A stretch of DNA of 64,000 nucleotides from positions 4,030,001-4,094,000 of the forward strand of contig OZ243944.1 in the NCBI GenBank assembly GCA_965214295.1. The letters run 5' to 3'. This DNA comes from JAJDUF01 sp965214295. Its GTDB lineage: Bacteria; Chloroflexota; UBA11872; UBA12225; JAJDUF01. The notes under the pieces are model-generated. The model made no database searches. It was not told the origin of the DNA and was given only the letters and a program-made list of their open reading frames with translations. Every line of letters starts with the position of its first letter. The stretch's first letter is position 1. A program made the position numbers and the translations under genes. This document shows, piece after piece, positions 24,968 through 32,367 of the stretch.

Positions 24968-25151
24968 GCAGTGTTGACAGTTGCGTTCTATGTCATTCTG
25001 AGGAGCGAGGCGACGAAAGAATCTAAAGTCTATGCCTACAAAAATCCACCACTTTAGATTCTTCACTCCGCTTCGCTGCGTTCAGAATGACAGATTGGGC
25101 TGATTATCTGGTGATGAAATGCCTAGTACGTCAAATGTCAACACAACCTAG
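24964..25151. mobile_element. long palindromic element abutting a stop codon
   Basis: Outer ends CTAGGCAGTGTTGACA and TGTCAACACAACCTAG are inverted repeats (14 of 16). An inner long inverted repeat runs TGTCATTCTGAGGAGCGAGG...GAATCTAAAG against CTTTAGATTC...GAATGACA (about 24991-25029 and 25052-25092), related to the HSERSEES hairpin of MITE family 1 but with different ends. The left end contains the TAG stop of the DegT-family gene. Confidence 0.7.
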
Positions 25152-25181
25152 CCTCGGTTCGATACGGGCAAGGAGGAGATC

Positions 25182-26276
25182 GTGGGAATGCAACCACCCC
25201 ACCTGGAGCACAGCGTCCTCCGCAAGCAGGCCGGCACGTATGCCGCCTTTCCGGTGCTGGAACTGCTGGCCGATGGCCGCTTGGCCGTTGCTTATCTATC
25301 CAATGACGCCAACAGCAGGGATCACTACGGCTTCGGCGACTGGACGGTGGTGACCTCCGCCGACGGCGGCGCTACCTTTACCCCCGCCGCACCGGAGGAC
25401 ATGAGCATCCCGTTCAACTGGCCGGGTACCTCCCCGCGCGAACGCTATGACCGCTTTGCTGCCCGGATGCCGGATGGCACGCTGGTCGCAGCGGGGGGTG
25501 TCGGGTTCGAGGAGTGGCCGGCCGACCGGGTGCGGGAGGCGGAAGCGGCCGGCCGGCTCGTCTCGGCACACCCGTTGCGCGACGACGCGACCGTGCTGGT
25601 CGGTGGCAACCGCGTGTTCGTGCAGCGGTCGCACGATGGCGGCCGGACTTGGGAGCGCCAGGAGTGGGCGGTGCCGGGCGCGCATCGGCTGAACGGCTTT
25701 CCCCGCTGCACCGTCCTGGGGGACGGGACCATGCTGGCACCGCTCTATGATGGGGGGGACATTGCGGCTGACCGCGCGCGGGTGTTGGTACACCGTTCGA
25801 CGGACAACGGCGCAAGCTGGCAGCTGCGGCTGGTGGGCAGCGGGGCCGGCGGGGGCTACGGTGACGAATCGGCGCTGGTGGAAACGGAGCCGGGGCGTGT
25901 GCTCTGCTTGATTCGTAAGGCACCGCAGCGATTGGCCGAGGCGTGGTCGGACGATGGGGGACGCACCTGGTCGGAGGCGACCTACACCAACATTTGGGGT
26001 TATCCGCCGCAGCTACTGAAGCTGCGCGATGGACGGATTCTGTGCTCCTACGGTCACCGACGCGACCCGTTGGGCGTCCAAGTGGTCATCAGCGCCGACG
26101 GTGGGCGGACCTGGGACCTCGATCAGCGGGCGATCCTGCGCGGTGACGGTGAGACGACCGACCTGGGCTATCCGATCTCGGTGCAGCTACCGGACGATAC
26201 GATCTTCACGGTTTATTACATGACCATCGGCGGGATCACGCACGTCGCCGCCTCACGCTGGGAGCTGCCTTGGTAG
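25182..26276 (+). CDS. sialidase-fold (BNR/Asp-box) protein, second copy
   Basis: 364 aa; GTG at 25182 behind AGGAGGAG (ATG two codons later is an alternative). Asp-box repeats: TSADGGATFTPA, RSHDGGRTWERQ, RSTDNGASWQLR, WSDDGGRTWSEA and SADGGRTWDLD, indicating a beta-propeller. Near the N terminus is FPVLELLADGRLAVAYL, and at the end GYPISVQLPDDTIFTVYY, both typical blade strands. No signal peptide. It shares the fold but little direct sequence with the protein at 20663. Its position, between DegT-type and class III aminotransferase genes, ties it to amino-sugar handling, by inference only. Confidence 0.8.
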   Translation: MGMQPPHLEHSVLRKQAGTYAAFPVLELLADGRLAVAYLSNDANSRDHYGFGDWTVVTSADGGATFTPAAPEDMSIPFNWPGTSPRERYDRFAARMPDGTLVAAGGVGFEEWPADRVREAEAAGRLVSAHPLRDDATVLVGGNRVFVQRSHDGGRTWERQEWAVPGAHRLNGFPRCTVLGDGTMLAPLYDGGDIAADRARVLVHRSTDNGASWQLRLVGSGAGGGYGDESALVETEPGRVLCLIRKAPQRLAEAWSDDGGRTWSEATYTNIWGYPPQLLKLRDGRILCSYGHRRDPLGVQVVISADGGRTWDLDQRAILRGDGETTDLGYPISVQLPDDTIFTVYYMTIGGITHVAASRWELPW

Positions 26277-26366
26277 GGGCGCTGCTGGTGCAAGGTGCCG
26301 GGGTTGCCGGTTGAGCATACTGGGCAAGTAGTCTGTGCCGGTGGGGATGTTGGGAGGTGCATTGTG

Positions 26367-27737
26367 ATGACTAGCGAGCCGGCTACGTTGAACACCCCGC
26401 GGGCCGCGGGGCCGGCGGGGCGGGTGACGGTGGCGGAACTGGAAGCGGAGTATGCCGCCCGGAACCCGCGGTCGCGGCGGCAGTATGAGCGGGGGCGGAC
26501 CGTGATGCCGGGTGGGGTGGCGAAGGGGGCGTACTTCAGTAAACCGTATCCGCTCTTCTTGGTCTCGGGCGAGGGGTGCTACGTCACGACGCTGGACGGC
26601 CAGCGGCTACTGGACTGCGCCAACCATCACACGGCGGGCGTGCTCGGACATCGGCATCCGGCGGTGCTGGAGGCGGTGCGGGAGCAACTGGCGCGGGGGG
26701 TCGCGTTGGGTGGGCCGACGACGGTGGAGTACGAGCTGGCGCGGGAGATGACGCAGCGGGTGCCGGCGCTGGAGCGGGTGCGGTTCACCGGCTCCGGGGG
26801 CGAGGCGGCGCAGAACGTGCTGCGGTTGGTGCGGGGGTGGACGGGGCGGCCGAAGATCGCCAAGTTCGAGGGGGCATTTCACGGGCGGGTAGACGCGCTG
26901 GAAATCAGTGTCAGCCCGCCGCTGGACCAGGCCGGTGCTCAAGCCGCGCCGCAGGCGGTGCCGCAGGGGCGGGGGTTCGTGCGGGGGGCGGCGGCGGATA
27001 CGGTGATCTTGCCGTACAACCGGCGGGAGGCGGTGGCGCGGCTGTTGGAGCGGCACCGTGACGAGCTGGCGGCGGTGTGGCTCGATCCGCGCGCCGGCAT
27101 CCTGACGGGTGATCGGGAGTTCATCCGGTACATGCGGCGGGTGACAACCGACCTCGACCTGCTGCTGGTGATGGACGAGGTGGTGTCGTTCCGCGTGGGG
27201 CCGGGTGGGCTACAAGCGCAATGCGGTATCCACCCCGATCTGACCACGTTCGGCAAGATCATCGGGGGCGGCTTTCCGATTGGTGCGTTCGGGGGGCGGG
27301 CCGACCTGATGGATCTGCTGGACGACGCGCGCGGCGGCACGGGCTATATGCATAGCGGCACGTTCCACGGCCATCCGGTCTCGCTGGCGGCGGGGCTGGC
27401 GACGCTGCGGACGTTGACGCCGGCGGCCTATGACCACCTGACGGCGCTGGGCGATGAGCTACGGGCGGAAGCCAACGCGCTGTTCGCGCGGCGTGGCGTG
27501 GCGGCGCAGGCCGTGGGCGACGGATCGCTGTTCGGCTTCCACTTTACGGTGGAGCCGTTGCGCGATTACCGCTCGCTGGTGACGGCGGACGGGGAGCGGG
27601 CATACCGCGTACACTTGGCGCTCTTGGCGCAGGACATCATGCTGTCGTCGGGCCTGAGTATGTGTGCGCTCTCGTTGCCGATGGACCGCGCGCACGTGGC
27701 GGCGGTGCTGGCGGCGCTGGAGCGGGCGGTGGGTTAG
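26367..27737 (+). CDS. class III PLP-dependent aminotransferase (glutamate-1-semialdehyde aminomutase-like)
   Basis: 456 aa from ATG 26367, preceded by GGGAGGTG. Fold type I, class III: GHRHPAVLEAVREQL, then FTGSGGEAAQNVLRLVRGWTG, then LLLVMDEVVSFRVG (D270 and E271), and the Schiff-base Lys in TFGKIIGGGFPIGAFGG (K297). The pattern is that of HemL-like proteins, but HemL is about 430 aa and here there is an N-terminal extension and no other heme gene, so a catabolic or biosynthetic aminotransferase is more likely than tetrapyrrole synthesis. The DNA is strikingly G-rich relative to neighbours. Substrate unknown. Confidence 0.83.
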   Translation: MTSEPATLNTPRAAGPAGRVTVAELEAEYAARNPRSRRQYERGRTVMPGGVAKGAYFSKPYPLFLVSGEGCYVTTLDGQRLLDCANHHTAGVLGHRHPAVLEAVREQLARGVALGGPTTVEYELAREMTQRVPALERVRFTGSGGEAAQNVLRLVRGWTGRPKIAKFEGAFHGRVDALEISVSPPLDQAGAQAAPQAVPQGRGFVRGAAADTVILPYNRREAVARLLERHRDELAAVWLDPRAGILTGDREFIRYMRRVTTDLDLLLVMDEVVSFRVGPGGLQAQCGIHPDLTTFGKIIGGGFPIGAFGGRADLMDLLDDARGGTGYMHSGTFHGHPVSLAAGLATLRTLTPAAYDHLTALGDELRAEANALFARRGVAAQAVGDGSLFGFHFTVEPLRDYRSLVTADGERAYRVHLALLAQDIMLSSGLSMCALSLPMDRAHVAAVLAALERAVG

Positions 27738-27987
27738 TGGGGAAGGGTGATGGTGGGGGCCGATGATTGTCAGCATCAGGATTTACGGGATTAGAGGATG
27801 GGCAGGATGGGTTGGCGAGCGTGACGGTGAGACGCATTGTCGCCCCCAATGGTCCCCCGCGGTGCGGGGGACGTGGATTCCCGCTTTCGCGGGAATGACG
27901 GGACGGGAGGCTGGGTTGCGGCTTGGGCCGCAATGGCGAGGCCGGGAGGCGAGCGTGACAGAGGAGTGGTGATGGGGGAGCGGCGGG
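27738..27987. repeat. intergenic double hairpin and REPs
   Basis: Contains GGTCCCCCGCGGTGCGGGGG (27851-27870), a REP at 27875-27899 (stem CCCGCTTTCGCGGG) and a weak REP near 27912-27932 (GCGGCTTGGGCCGC). No gene visible. Confidence 0.6.
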
Positions 27988-28110
27988 GTGGGTGAGGCGG
28001 CGTATGACGAGCTGGCGGGTGAGATTTTGCGGCGGCATGAGAATGCCGAGCCGGAAGCGAACATTACCAGCGCGGTGCGAGACTTCCTGATCGGTGCGGG
28101 GTTGGCACGG
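27988..28110 (+). pseudogene. 5' stump of a large DNA methylase/restriction (type IIG-like) gene
   Basis: About 40 codons from GTG 27988 encode a well-formed segment (AYDELAGEILRRHENAEPEA, then NITSAVRDFLIGAGLA). From memory this is how the N terminus of roughly 1000-aa N-6 DNA methylase/restriction proteins begins. Coding character ends abruptly at a Type A repeat (CCTCACCCCCCGGCCCCC, 28119 onward). The rest of the gene is absent, so this is a truncated remnant. Confidence 0.45.
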
Positions 28111-28118
28111 GCGGGCCT

Positions 28119-28157
28119 CACCCCCCGGCCCCCTCTCCAACATTTGGAGAGGGGGTG
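28119..28157. repeat. Type A hairpin
   Basis: CCTCACCCCCCGGCCCCCTC paired with ACATTTGGAGAGGGGGTGG: a stem of CCCCCTCTCC against GGAGAGGGGG around CAACATTT. It marks the point where the methylase stump loses coding sequence. Confidence 0.7.
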
Positions 28158-28173
28158 GAGGCGAGCCGGTGGG

Positions 28174-28584
28174 CTAGTTGGCAGGAGCTTGGGTGGTGAA
28201 CTCCAGTGAATGCAGGGTCACACCATTTACGCGAACCGAGATCATATGGCGGCCGACTATACGGATAGGAACTTCCAAATCAAAGATGACGCTGGCATAT
28301 GACGGCTGGCCTGGGGCCGACTTTCTAAACTCTATCTCTTGACCAGGGCCTAACGTCAGATACCCCTTCGTATCTTCCACCGTTAGCGTGAGCAGGTACT
28401 TGCCTGCCTCTATATGCTCGGCTTTCAACAATACCACCATATTCATCTCTACATTGCACACGTTGCTCTCCGACACCGCAGAAGGAACTGACAGATACCT
28501 TCTGGTGCCAATACCCGAAGCGTCTATGGATTCGCTATTGATACGCTTGGCTTTCCGGCAGAGAAAAGCGAATTCTACTTTCAT
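28174..28584 (-). CDS. hypothetical protein, DUF6941-like
   Basis: 136 aa. The opening MKVEFAFLCRKAKRI and a beta-rich body (VVLLKAEHIEAGKYLLTLTVEDTKGYLTLGPG, then FDLEVPIRIVGRHMISVRVNGV) resemble the small all-beta DUF6941 proteins; I rely on general resemblance here. It lies 13 bp downstream of a RelE/ParE-like toxin gene on the same strand. GC content is clearly lower than that of the flanking catabolic genes, as are the next two genes, which suggests the three arrived together. Function unknown. Confidence 0.5.
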   Translation of the reverse strand: MKVEFAFLCRKAKRINSESIDASGIGTRRYLSVPSAVSESNVCNVEMNMVVLLKAEHIEAGKYLLTLTVEDTKGYLTLGPGQEIEFRKSAPGQPSYASVIFDLEVPIRIVGRHMISVRVNGVTLHSLEFTTQAPAN

Positions 28585-28597
28585 GCGTGCTCCATAA

Positions 28598-28864
28598 CTA
28601 TCGCGTGCTACGTCTCCAGTTGTCTCTGCGACGTGTTATCCTGAGTATGGTAATGCTGTCAGGTGTGCGTGTGAACTCCATGCGAAACTCCCCAAACTCT
28701 TCTTGCCAGTTGCAGTTTGCCTTGGCTTGGAGATGCTTCCTACGCTTGTTCGGGAATTCCTGTAACTGCGCTGTGTGCCGCTCTATGTTTCTGCGTGTCT
28801 TCGCATCGGCTCTTTCGATGAATCTTCTGACTCGAGATTCTAGGTACAGCTTCTGAGCAGACAC
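28598..28864 (-). CDS. RelE/ParE-family toxin-like protein
   Basis: 88 aa; GTG at 28864 directly follows the TAA of the upstream gene. The small basic alpha-beta fold is indicated by YLESRVRRFIERADAKTRRNIERHTAQLQEFP, then WQEEFGEFRMEFTRTPDSITILRITRRRDNW, where RelE/HigB toxins have their RNA-binding and catalytic basic residues. Such toxins cleave ribosome-bound mRNA. Adjacent spacing to the preceding small acidic protein fits a type II toxin-antitoxin module. GC content is lower than the surroundings. Confidence 0.7.
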   Translation of the reverse strand: MSAQKLYLESRVRRFIERADAKTRRNIERHTAQLQEFPNKRRKHLQAKANCNWQEEFGEFRMEFTRTPDSITILRITRRRDNWRRSTR

Positions 28865-29227
28865 TTACAACTCCAATTCCTTCTTTACATCCTCCCATGA
28901 AGTCACGTTGCCGGCCTCCGCGCTTCTTCTGGCGTCCAAGAGATCGTTCAGAGAGTTCGGATCGGAATATAGCTCGGCCGTAGCGAGCCAGTCTCTCAGG
29001 GCCTGCCAAGCAGCTGTATCCTCTATCACATCCCAAGATAGGGCTACGGCTTGAGCTAGACTACGGAGACACGCTCTTACCTCGGAGTCGTCGAACTGAG
29101 AAATCATGTCTTCTATTTGTTCGTTTGTGGGCGCAGGCTCCTTTTCTTCATGCCAGTTGTCGCGGGTGGCTCTGACATCAAAAGGCTGTACTTCAGGCTT
29201 TGCAGAAGCCAAGACCGTCTCTACCAT
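28865..29227 (-). CDS. putative antitoxin partner of the RelE-like toxin
   Basis: 120 aa from ATG 29227 behind AGGAGAGGGAG (a start nine codons earlier is less likely). Acidic, mainly helical protein; the last residues, VTSWEDVKKELEL, are like the toxin-wrapping tails of type II antitoxins. A DNA-binding domain is not obvious: residues 35-95 (PTNEQIEDMISQFDDSEVRACLRSLAQAVALSWDV) could be helical. Its stop touches the toxin's start, indicating translational coupling. Longer than a usual RelB antitoxin, so the call is tentative. Confidence 0.55.
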   Translation of the reverse strand: MVETVLASAKPEVQPFDVRATRDNWHEEKEPAPTNEQIEDMISQFDDSEVRACLRSLAQAVALSWDVIEDTAAWQALRDWLATAELYSDPNSLNDLLDARRSAEAGNVTSWEDVKKELEL

Positions 29228-29373
29228 CGCTCCCTCTCCTGGCAGTGGCTCCACACACAGTCTACTTTATCTGATGTTCAACGGCCAATGCGGGGGCGCG
29301 GCGCGGGGGGTACACGGCCGCATGCTAGATTCCCGCTGGCGGGGGAACGGGGGATGGGTGGTAAGGTTGGGCG

Positions 29374-30144
29374 ATGAGTGAAGAGGGATTGCGGTTTCGG
29401 CCGCGGGTGGCGGTGGTGGATGCGAACGTGGCGCTGGGGCATGGGCACGATCAGCCGTCGCCGGCGGCGGATGCGCCGGCACTGTTGGCGACGCTGGACC
29501 GGCACGGGGTACAGCGGGCGGTGGTGCATTCCGTCTACGCGCAGACCAAGAGCGCCATCGAGGGCAATGCGCTGCTGTTCGAGGCGATTGCGGGGCACGA
29601 GGCGCGGCTGATTCCGCAGTGCGTGGTGTCGCCGACGGATGCATCGCTGGCGCAGCTACGCGACTTCCACGGGCGGGGGCTGGTCCGCAGTGTGCGGCTG
29701 CACGATCTGAGTGGGCAGAGCGTGCCGTTTGCCGATTGGGTATATGGGGAGGCGCTGTCCTGGTTGCAGGAGCAGGGGATTGCGCTGTGCGTGCCGCTGC
29801 CGGAGGTGGACGCGCACCAACTGGCGATGACGCTGCGGGGCTACCCGGCGCTGTCGGTGGTGCTGGCGGGGGTGCATTACAAACACGTGCTGCTGGTCCG
29901 GCCGCTGATGCGCCTGCTGCCGCAGCTGCACCTGGAGCTGAGTCGCTACGAGACGCTGGGCGACGTGGAGGCGCTGTGTGCGGAGTTCGGTGCCGAGCGG
30001 CTGCTGTACGGCTCGTGGTATCCGCGCTATGAGATGGGACCGATCCTGTACTACTTGCACCACACGACGCTGCCGGAGGTGGAGCTGGCGGCGGTGTGTG
30101 CGGGGAACGCGGCGCGGCTGTTGGTCGGGGAGGGGGCAGCGTGA
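29374..30144 (+). CDS. amidohydrolase-family TIM-barrel hydrolase (ACMSD-like), first of pair
   Basis: 256 aa. The start of the barrel reads VAVVDANVALGHGHDQPSPAADAPALLATLDRHGVQRAVVHS; the metal-binding H-x-H of the family is replaced by A-N-V, so metal site 1 may be missing. Later strands: FHGRGLVRSVRLHDLSGQSVPF, then LSVVLAGVHYKHVLLVRPLMRL, then GAERLLYGSWYPRYEMGP (where ACMSD-type proteins have GSD-x-P). The usual aspartate is also replaced (GSW). It may thus be a non-catalytic partner of the next gene, which it overlaps by 4 bp. Confidence 0.72.
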   Translation: MSEEGLRFRPRVAVVDANVALGHGHDQPSPAADAPALLATLDRHGVQRAVVHSVYAQTKSAIEGNALLFEAIAGHEARLIPQCVVSPTDASLAQLRDFHGRGLVRSVRLHDLSGQSVPFADWVYGEALSWLQEQGIALCVPLPEVDAHQLAMTLRGYPALSVVLAGVHYKHVLLVRPLMRLLPQLHLELSRYETLGDVEALCAEFGAERLLYGSWYPRYEMGPILYYLHHTTLPEVELAAVCAGNAARLLVGEGAA

Positions 30145-30944
30145 TCGGTGGGATCGAGGTGATTGACTTTCACGGGCACGCGGGGCTGTGGGACGGGACC
30201 GGGATGGTGGACGACGTGGACCGGATGGTTGCGGCGATGGACGCGGTGGGGGTAGACCGCTCGTGCATCTTCGGCATCTTCCACTTGGACGGGCGCAGGG
30301 GCAACGACCGGACGGCGGCGATGATCGCGGCGCGGCCGGAGCGGTTCATCGGCTTTGCCTACGTGTCGCCGCTGGTCTCTGACACGCTTGGTCTGCACGA
30401 TCCAATGGAAGCTAAGGTGGTGCAGACCAAGCGGTCAACGGAGACGATGCTGGACGAGCTGACGCGGGCGGTTGACGGGCTGGGGTTCCGGGCGCTGAAG
30501 CTGTACGCGCCGTACACGCCGTATCGGATCAGCGACCCGCAGTGGGACCCGATCTACGCTTTTGCGGACGCGCGGCGGCTGGCGGTGCTGCACCATACGG
30601 ACGAGCGGTGCTCGCCAGCGCACCTGGCGGAAGCGGCACGGCGGTTTCCGAACGCGCGGTTCGTGGCAGCGCATAGCGGGAACACGGCGCCGGCGCGGAA
30701 GCTGGCTATCGCGGCGGCGCGTGAGCTGCCGAACTACTATCTGGAGACGGCCTCGACGTTCCGCACGCCGGGGGTGACGGAGGAGTTGGTTGCGGGGGCG
30801 GGGGCGGAGCGGGTGGTGTTCGGGTCGGATACGCCGCTGATGGATCCGCGGCCGCAGCTGGGCAAGATTATTACGGCAGATATCTCGGATGCGGCGAAGC
30901 GGCTGATCTTGGGCGAGAACGCGCGGCGGCTGCTGGACTTGTAG
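30141..30944 (+). CDS. amidohydrolase-family TIM-barrel hydrolase (ACMSD-like), second of pair
   Basis: 267 aa from GTG 30141, overlapping the previous TGA (GTGA), so translation is coupled. The metal-binding motif is intact: VIDFHGHAGLWDG (H-x-H). Further ligands are in LAVLHHTDERCSPAHL, then FVAAHSGNTAPARKL (His) and VVFGSDTPLMDPRPQLGK (Asp). It resembles amidohydrolase_2 enzymes that hydrolyse or decarboxylate ring-derived or lactone-like small molecules. The first gene of the pair lacks these ligands, so this one is probably the catalytic subunit. Substrate unknown. Confidence 0.82.
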   Translation: MIGGIEVIDFHGHAGLWDGTGMVDDVDRMVAAMDAVGVDRSCIFGIFHLDGRRGNDRTAAMIAARPERFIGFAYVSPLVSDTLGLHDPMEAKVVQTKRSTETMLDELTRAVDGLGFRALKLYAPYTPYRISDPQWDPIYAFADARRLAVLHHTDERCSPAHLAEAARRFPNARFVAAHSGNTAPARKLAIAAARELPNYYLETASTFRTPGVTEELVAGAGAERVVFGSDTPLMDPRPQLGKIITADISDAAKRLILGENARRLLDL

Positions 30945-31098
30945 GGCGGGGGGGTACCAGGGTGAGGGCCGGCGGGCGCCGGAGGCCGGTGGCGGCCGGT
31001 GCTGCGATGCCGATTGGTGCTGCTATCATTGCCCGGCATGGCGTCACCGGAGGCTGCTCGTCGGGCAGCCGGCCGCCTCGGCGCACGGAGGAGGAGGT

Positions 31099-32118
31099 AT
31101 GCCGCTACGATGGGGCATTGCCGGCTGTAGCGATATTACGAGCAAGCGGGTTGCTCCGGCCATCCGGGACCATCCGCTGGCGGCGCTCACGGCGTTCTAT
31201 AGCACCGACGCGGAGCGTGGCCGGCGCTTTGCGGAGGAGTTCGGGGCGCAACGTGCCTATACCGACCTCGACGCTTTCGTCGCGGACCCGGATATTGATG
31301 CCGTCTACGTGGCCAGCCCGGTGGATCGACACCTGCCCGAAACGCTCGCGGCAGCCGGCGCCGGCAAGCATGCGCTCTGCGAAAAGCCGATGGCGCTCGA
31401 TGCCGCTGAAGGTGCCCGGATGGTCGCCGCGTGCCGGGCGGGCGGCGTGCAGTTCGCCGTGGCCTACTATCGCCGGTATCTCCCGCAGATACGGCGTATC
31501 AAACAGTGGATAGACGAGGCGGCCATTGGGCAGGTCGTTCTGGCTCGCGTGACGATGGCTGCGTGGATAGACCTCCAGGTCACTGACACGAAGTATTGGC
31601 GGACGGTCAAGGCGCGGTCGGGGGGCGGCCCGCTGATGGACCTCGGCAGCCACTACCTCGACTTGCTCTGTTATTTTCTCGGCCGCCCCAGCGCCGTCAG
31701 CGCCATGACCGACACGCTGGCACGGACCTGGGACGTCGAAGACTCGGCCTCGCTGCTGGTGCGCTTTGCCGAGCCGACGGGCGTCGGTGGCGCGTGCCAC
31801 GCGGTGCTCACCAGTAACTGGAACGTGCATGCCGACCGGCGGCACGACGACATCGAGATCGAGATACACGGCACCGCCGGGAGCATCGTCGCCGGCCCGC
31901 TCGCCGTCGGACACCTGCTGCTCAAGACGGAGCGACGCGAAGAGCGGCTGGTCCTCACCCCGCCCGATAACGTCCACATGCCCTTAGTTGACGACGTGAC
32001 GCGCCGGGTCCTCGCCGGCCAACCGCCGACGTATCCTGGCGAGATCGGCTTGCTGGCGACGCAGATCATCTCCGGGGCCTACGAATCTGCACGGACCGGC
32101 CGGACGGTGGCCCTCTGA
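31099..32118 (+). CDS. Gfo/Idh/MocA family oxidoreductase
   Basis: 339 aa; ATG at 31099 preceded by AGGAGGAGGT. NAD-binding start LRWGIAGCSDITSKRVAPAI (here G-x-x-G with Ser-Asp in the turn), then DIDAVYVASPVDRHLPETLAAAGAGKHALCEKPMALDAAEG with an intact EKP. The C-terminal domain has YYRRYLPQIRRIKQWIDEAAIGQVV and the GSHYLDLLCYFLG helix that bears the catalytic His/Asp of family members. NAD(P)-dependent oxidoreductase of a sugar or cyclitol, presumably. It follows the amidohydrolase pair with a 154-bp gap. Confidence 0.85.
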   Translation: MPLRWGIAGCSDITSKRVAPAIRDHPLAALTAFYSTDAERGRRFAEEFGAQRAYTDLDAFVADPDIDAVYVASPVDRHLPETLAAAGAGKHALCEKPMALDAAEGARMVAACRAGGVQFAVAYYRRYLPQIRRIKQWIDEAAIGQVVLARVTMAAWIDLQVTDTKYWRTVKARSGGGPLMDLGSHYLDLLCYFLGRPSAVSAMTDTLARTWDVEDSASLLVRFAEPTGVGGACHAVLTSNWNVHADRRHDDIEIEIHGTAGSIVAGPLAVGHLLLKTERREERLVLTPPDNVHMPLVDDVTRRVLAGQPPTYPGEIGLLATQIISGAYESARTGRTVAL

Positions 32119-32300
32119 CGGGCCAGATGCCAGGCCAAAATTGCACCGCATTTGGAACGATAAGATCGTGCAGTTTTGGCTTGGCAGGGCCGCACGGATG
32201 GTGTCAGGTGTCGCGGGCCAAAACTCCGGCCATGCTGGGCAGACAGCGGGGCCTTCGACCGCCGGAGTTTTGGCCCGCGAGTGGTGCGGCTCTGGCCCGT
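32118..32300. repeat. nested palindromic element following a stop codon
   Basis: Perfect 10-bp outer inverted repeats ACGGGCCAGA (32118-32127) and TCTGGCCCGT (32291-32300) enclose two tandem hairpins: stem 32129-32146 with 32168-32185 (GGCCAAAATTGCAC with GTGCAGTTTTGGC) and a perfect 19-bp stem, CGCGGGCCAAAACTCCGGC at 32212-32230 with its complement at 32261-32279. The A of the TGA stop is its first base. No coding capacity. Confidence 0.65.
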
Positions 32301-32367
32301 CATCACTGCGGATGGATGAGGCGGGTGGGTAGGCGATGACCGGGCGCAGGGCCAAGGAGGAACGACG

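Noticed and set aside
26367..27737. Class III aminotransferase as HemL
   Set aside because: The family block pattern is shared by many aminotransferases, the length is greater and no other tetrapyrrole gene is present.
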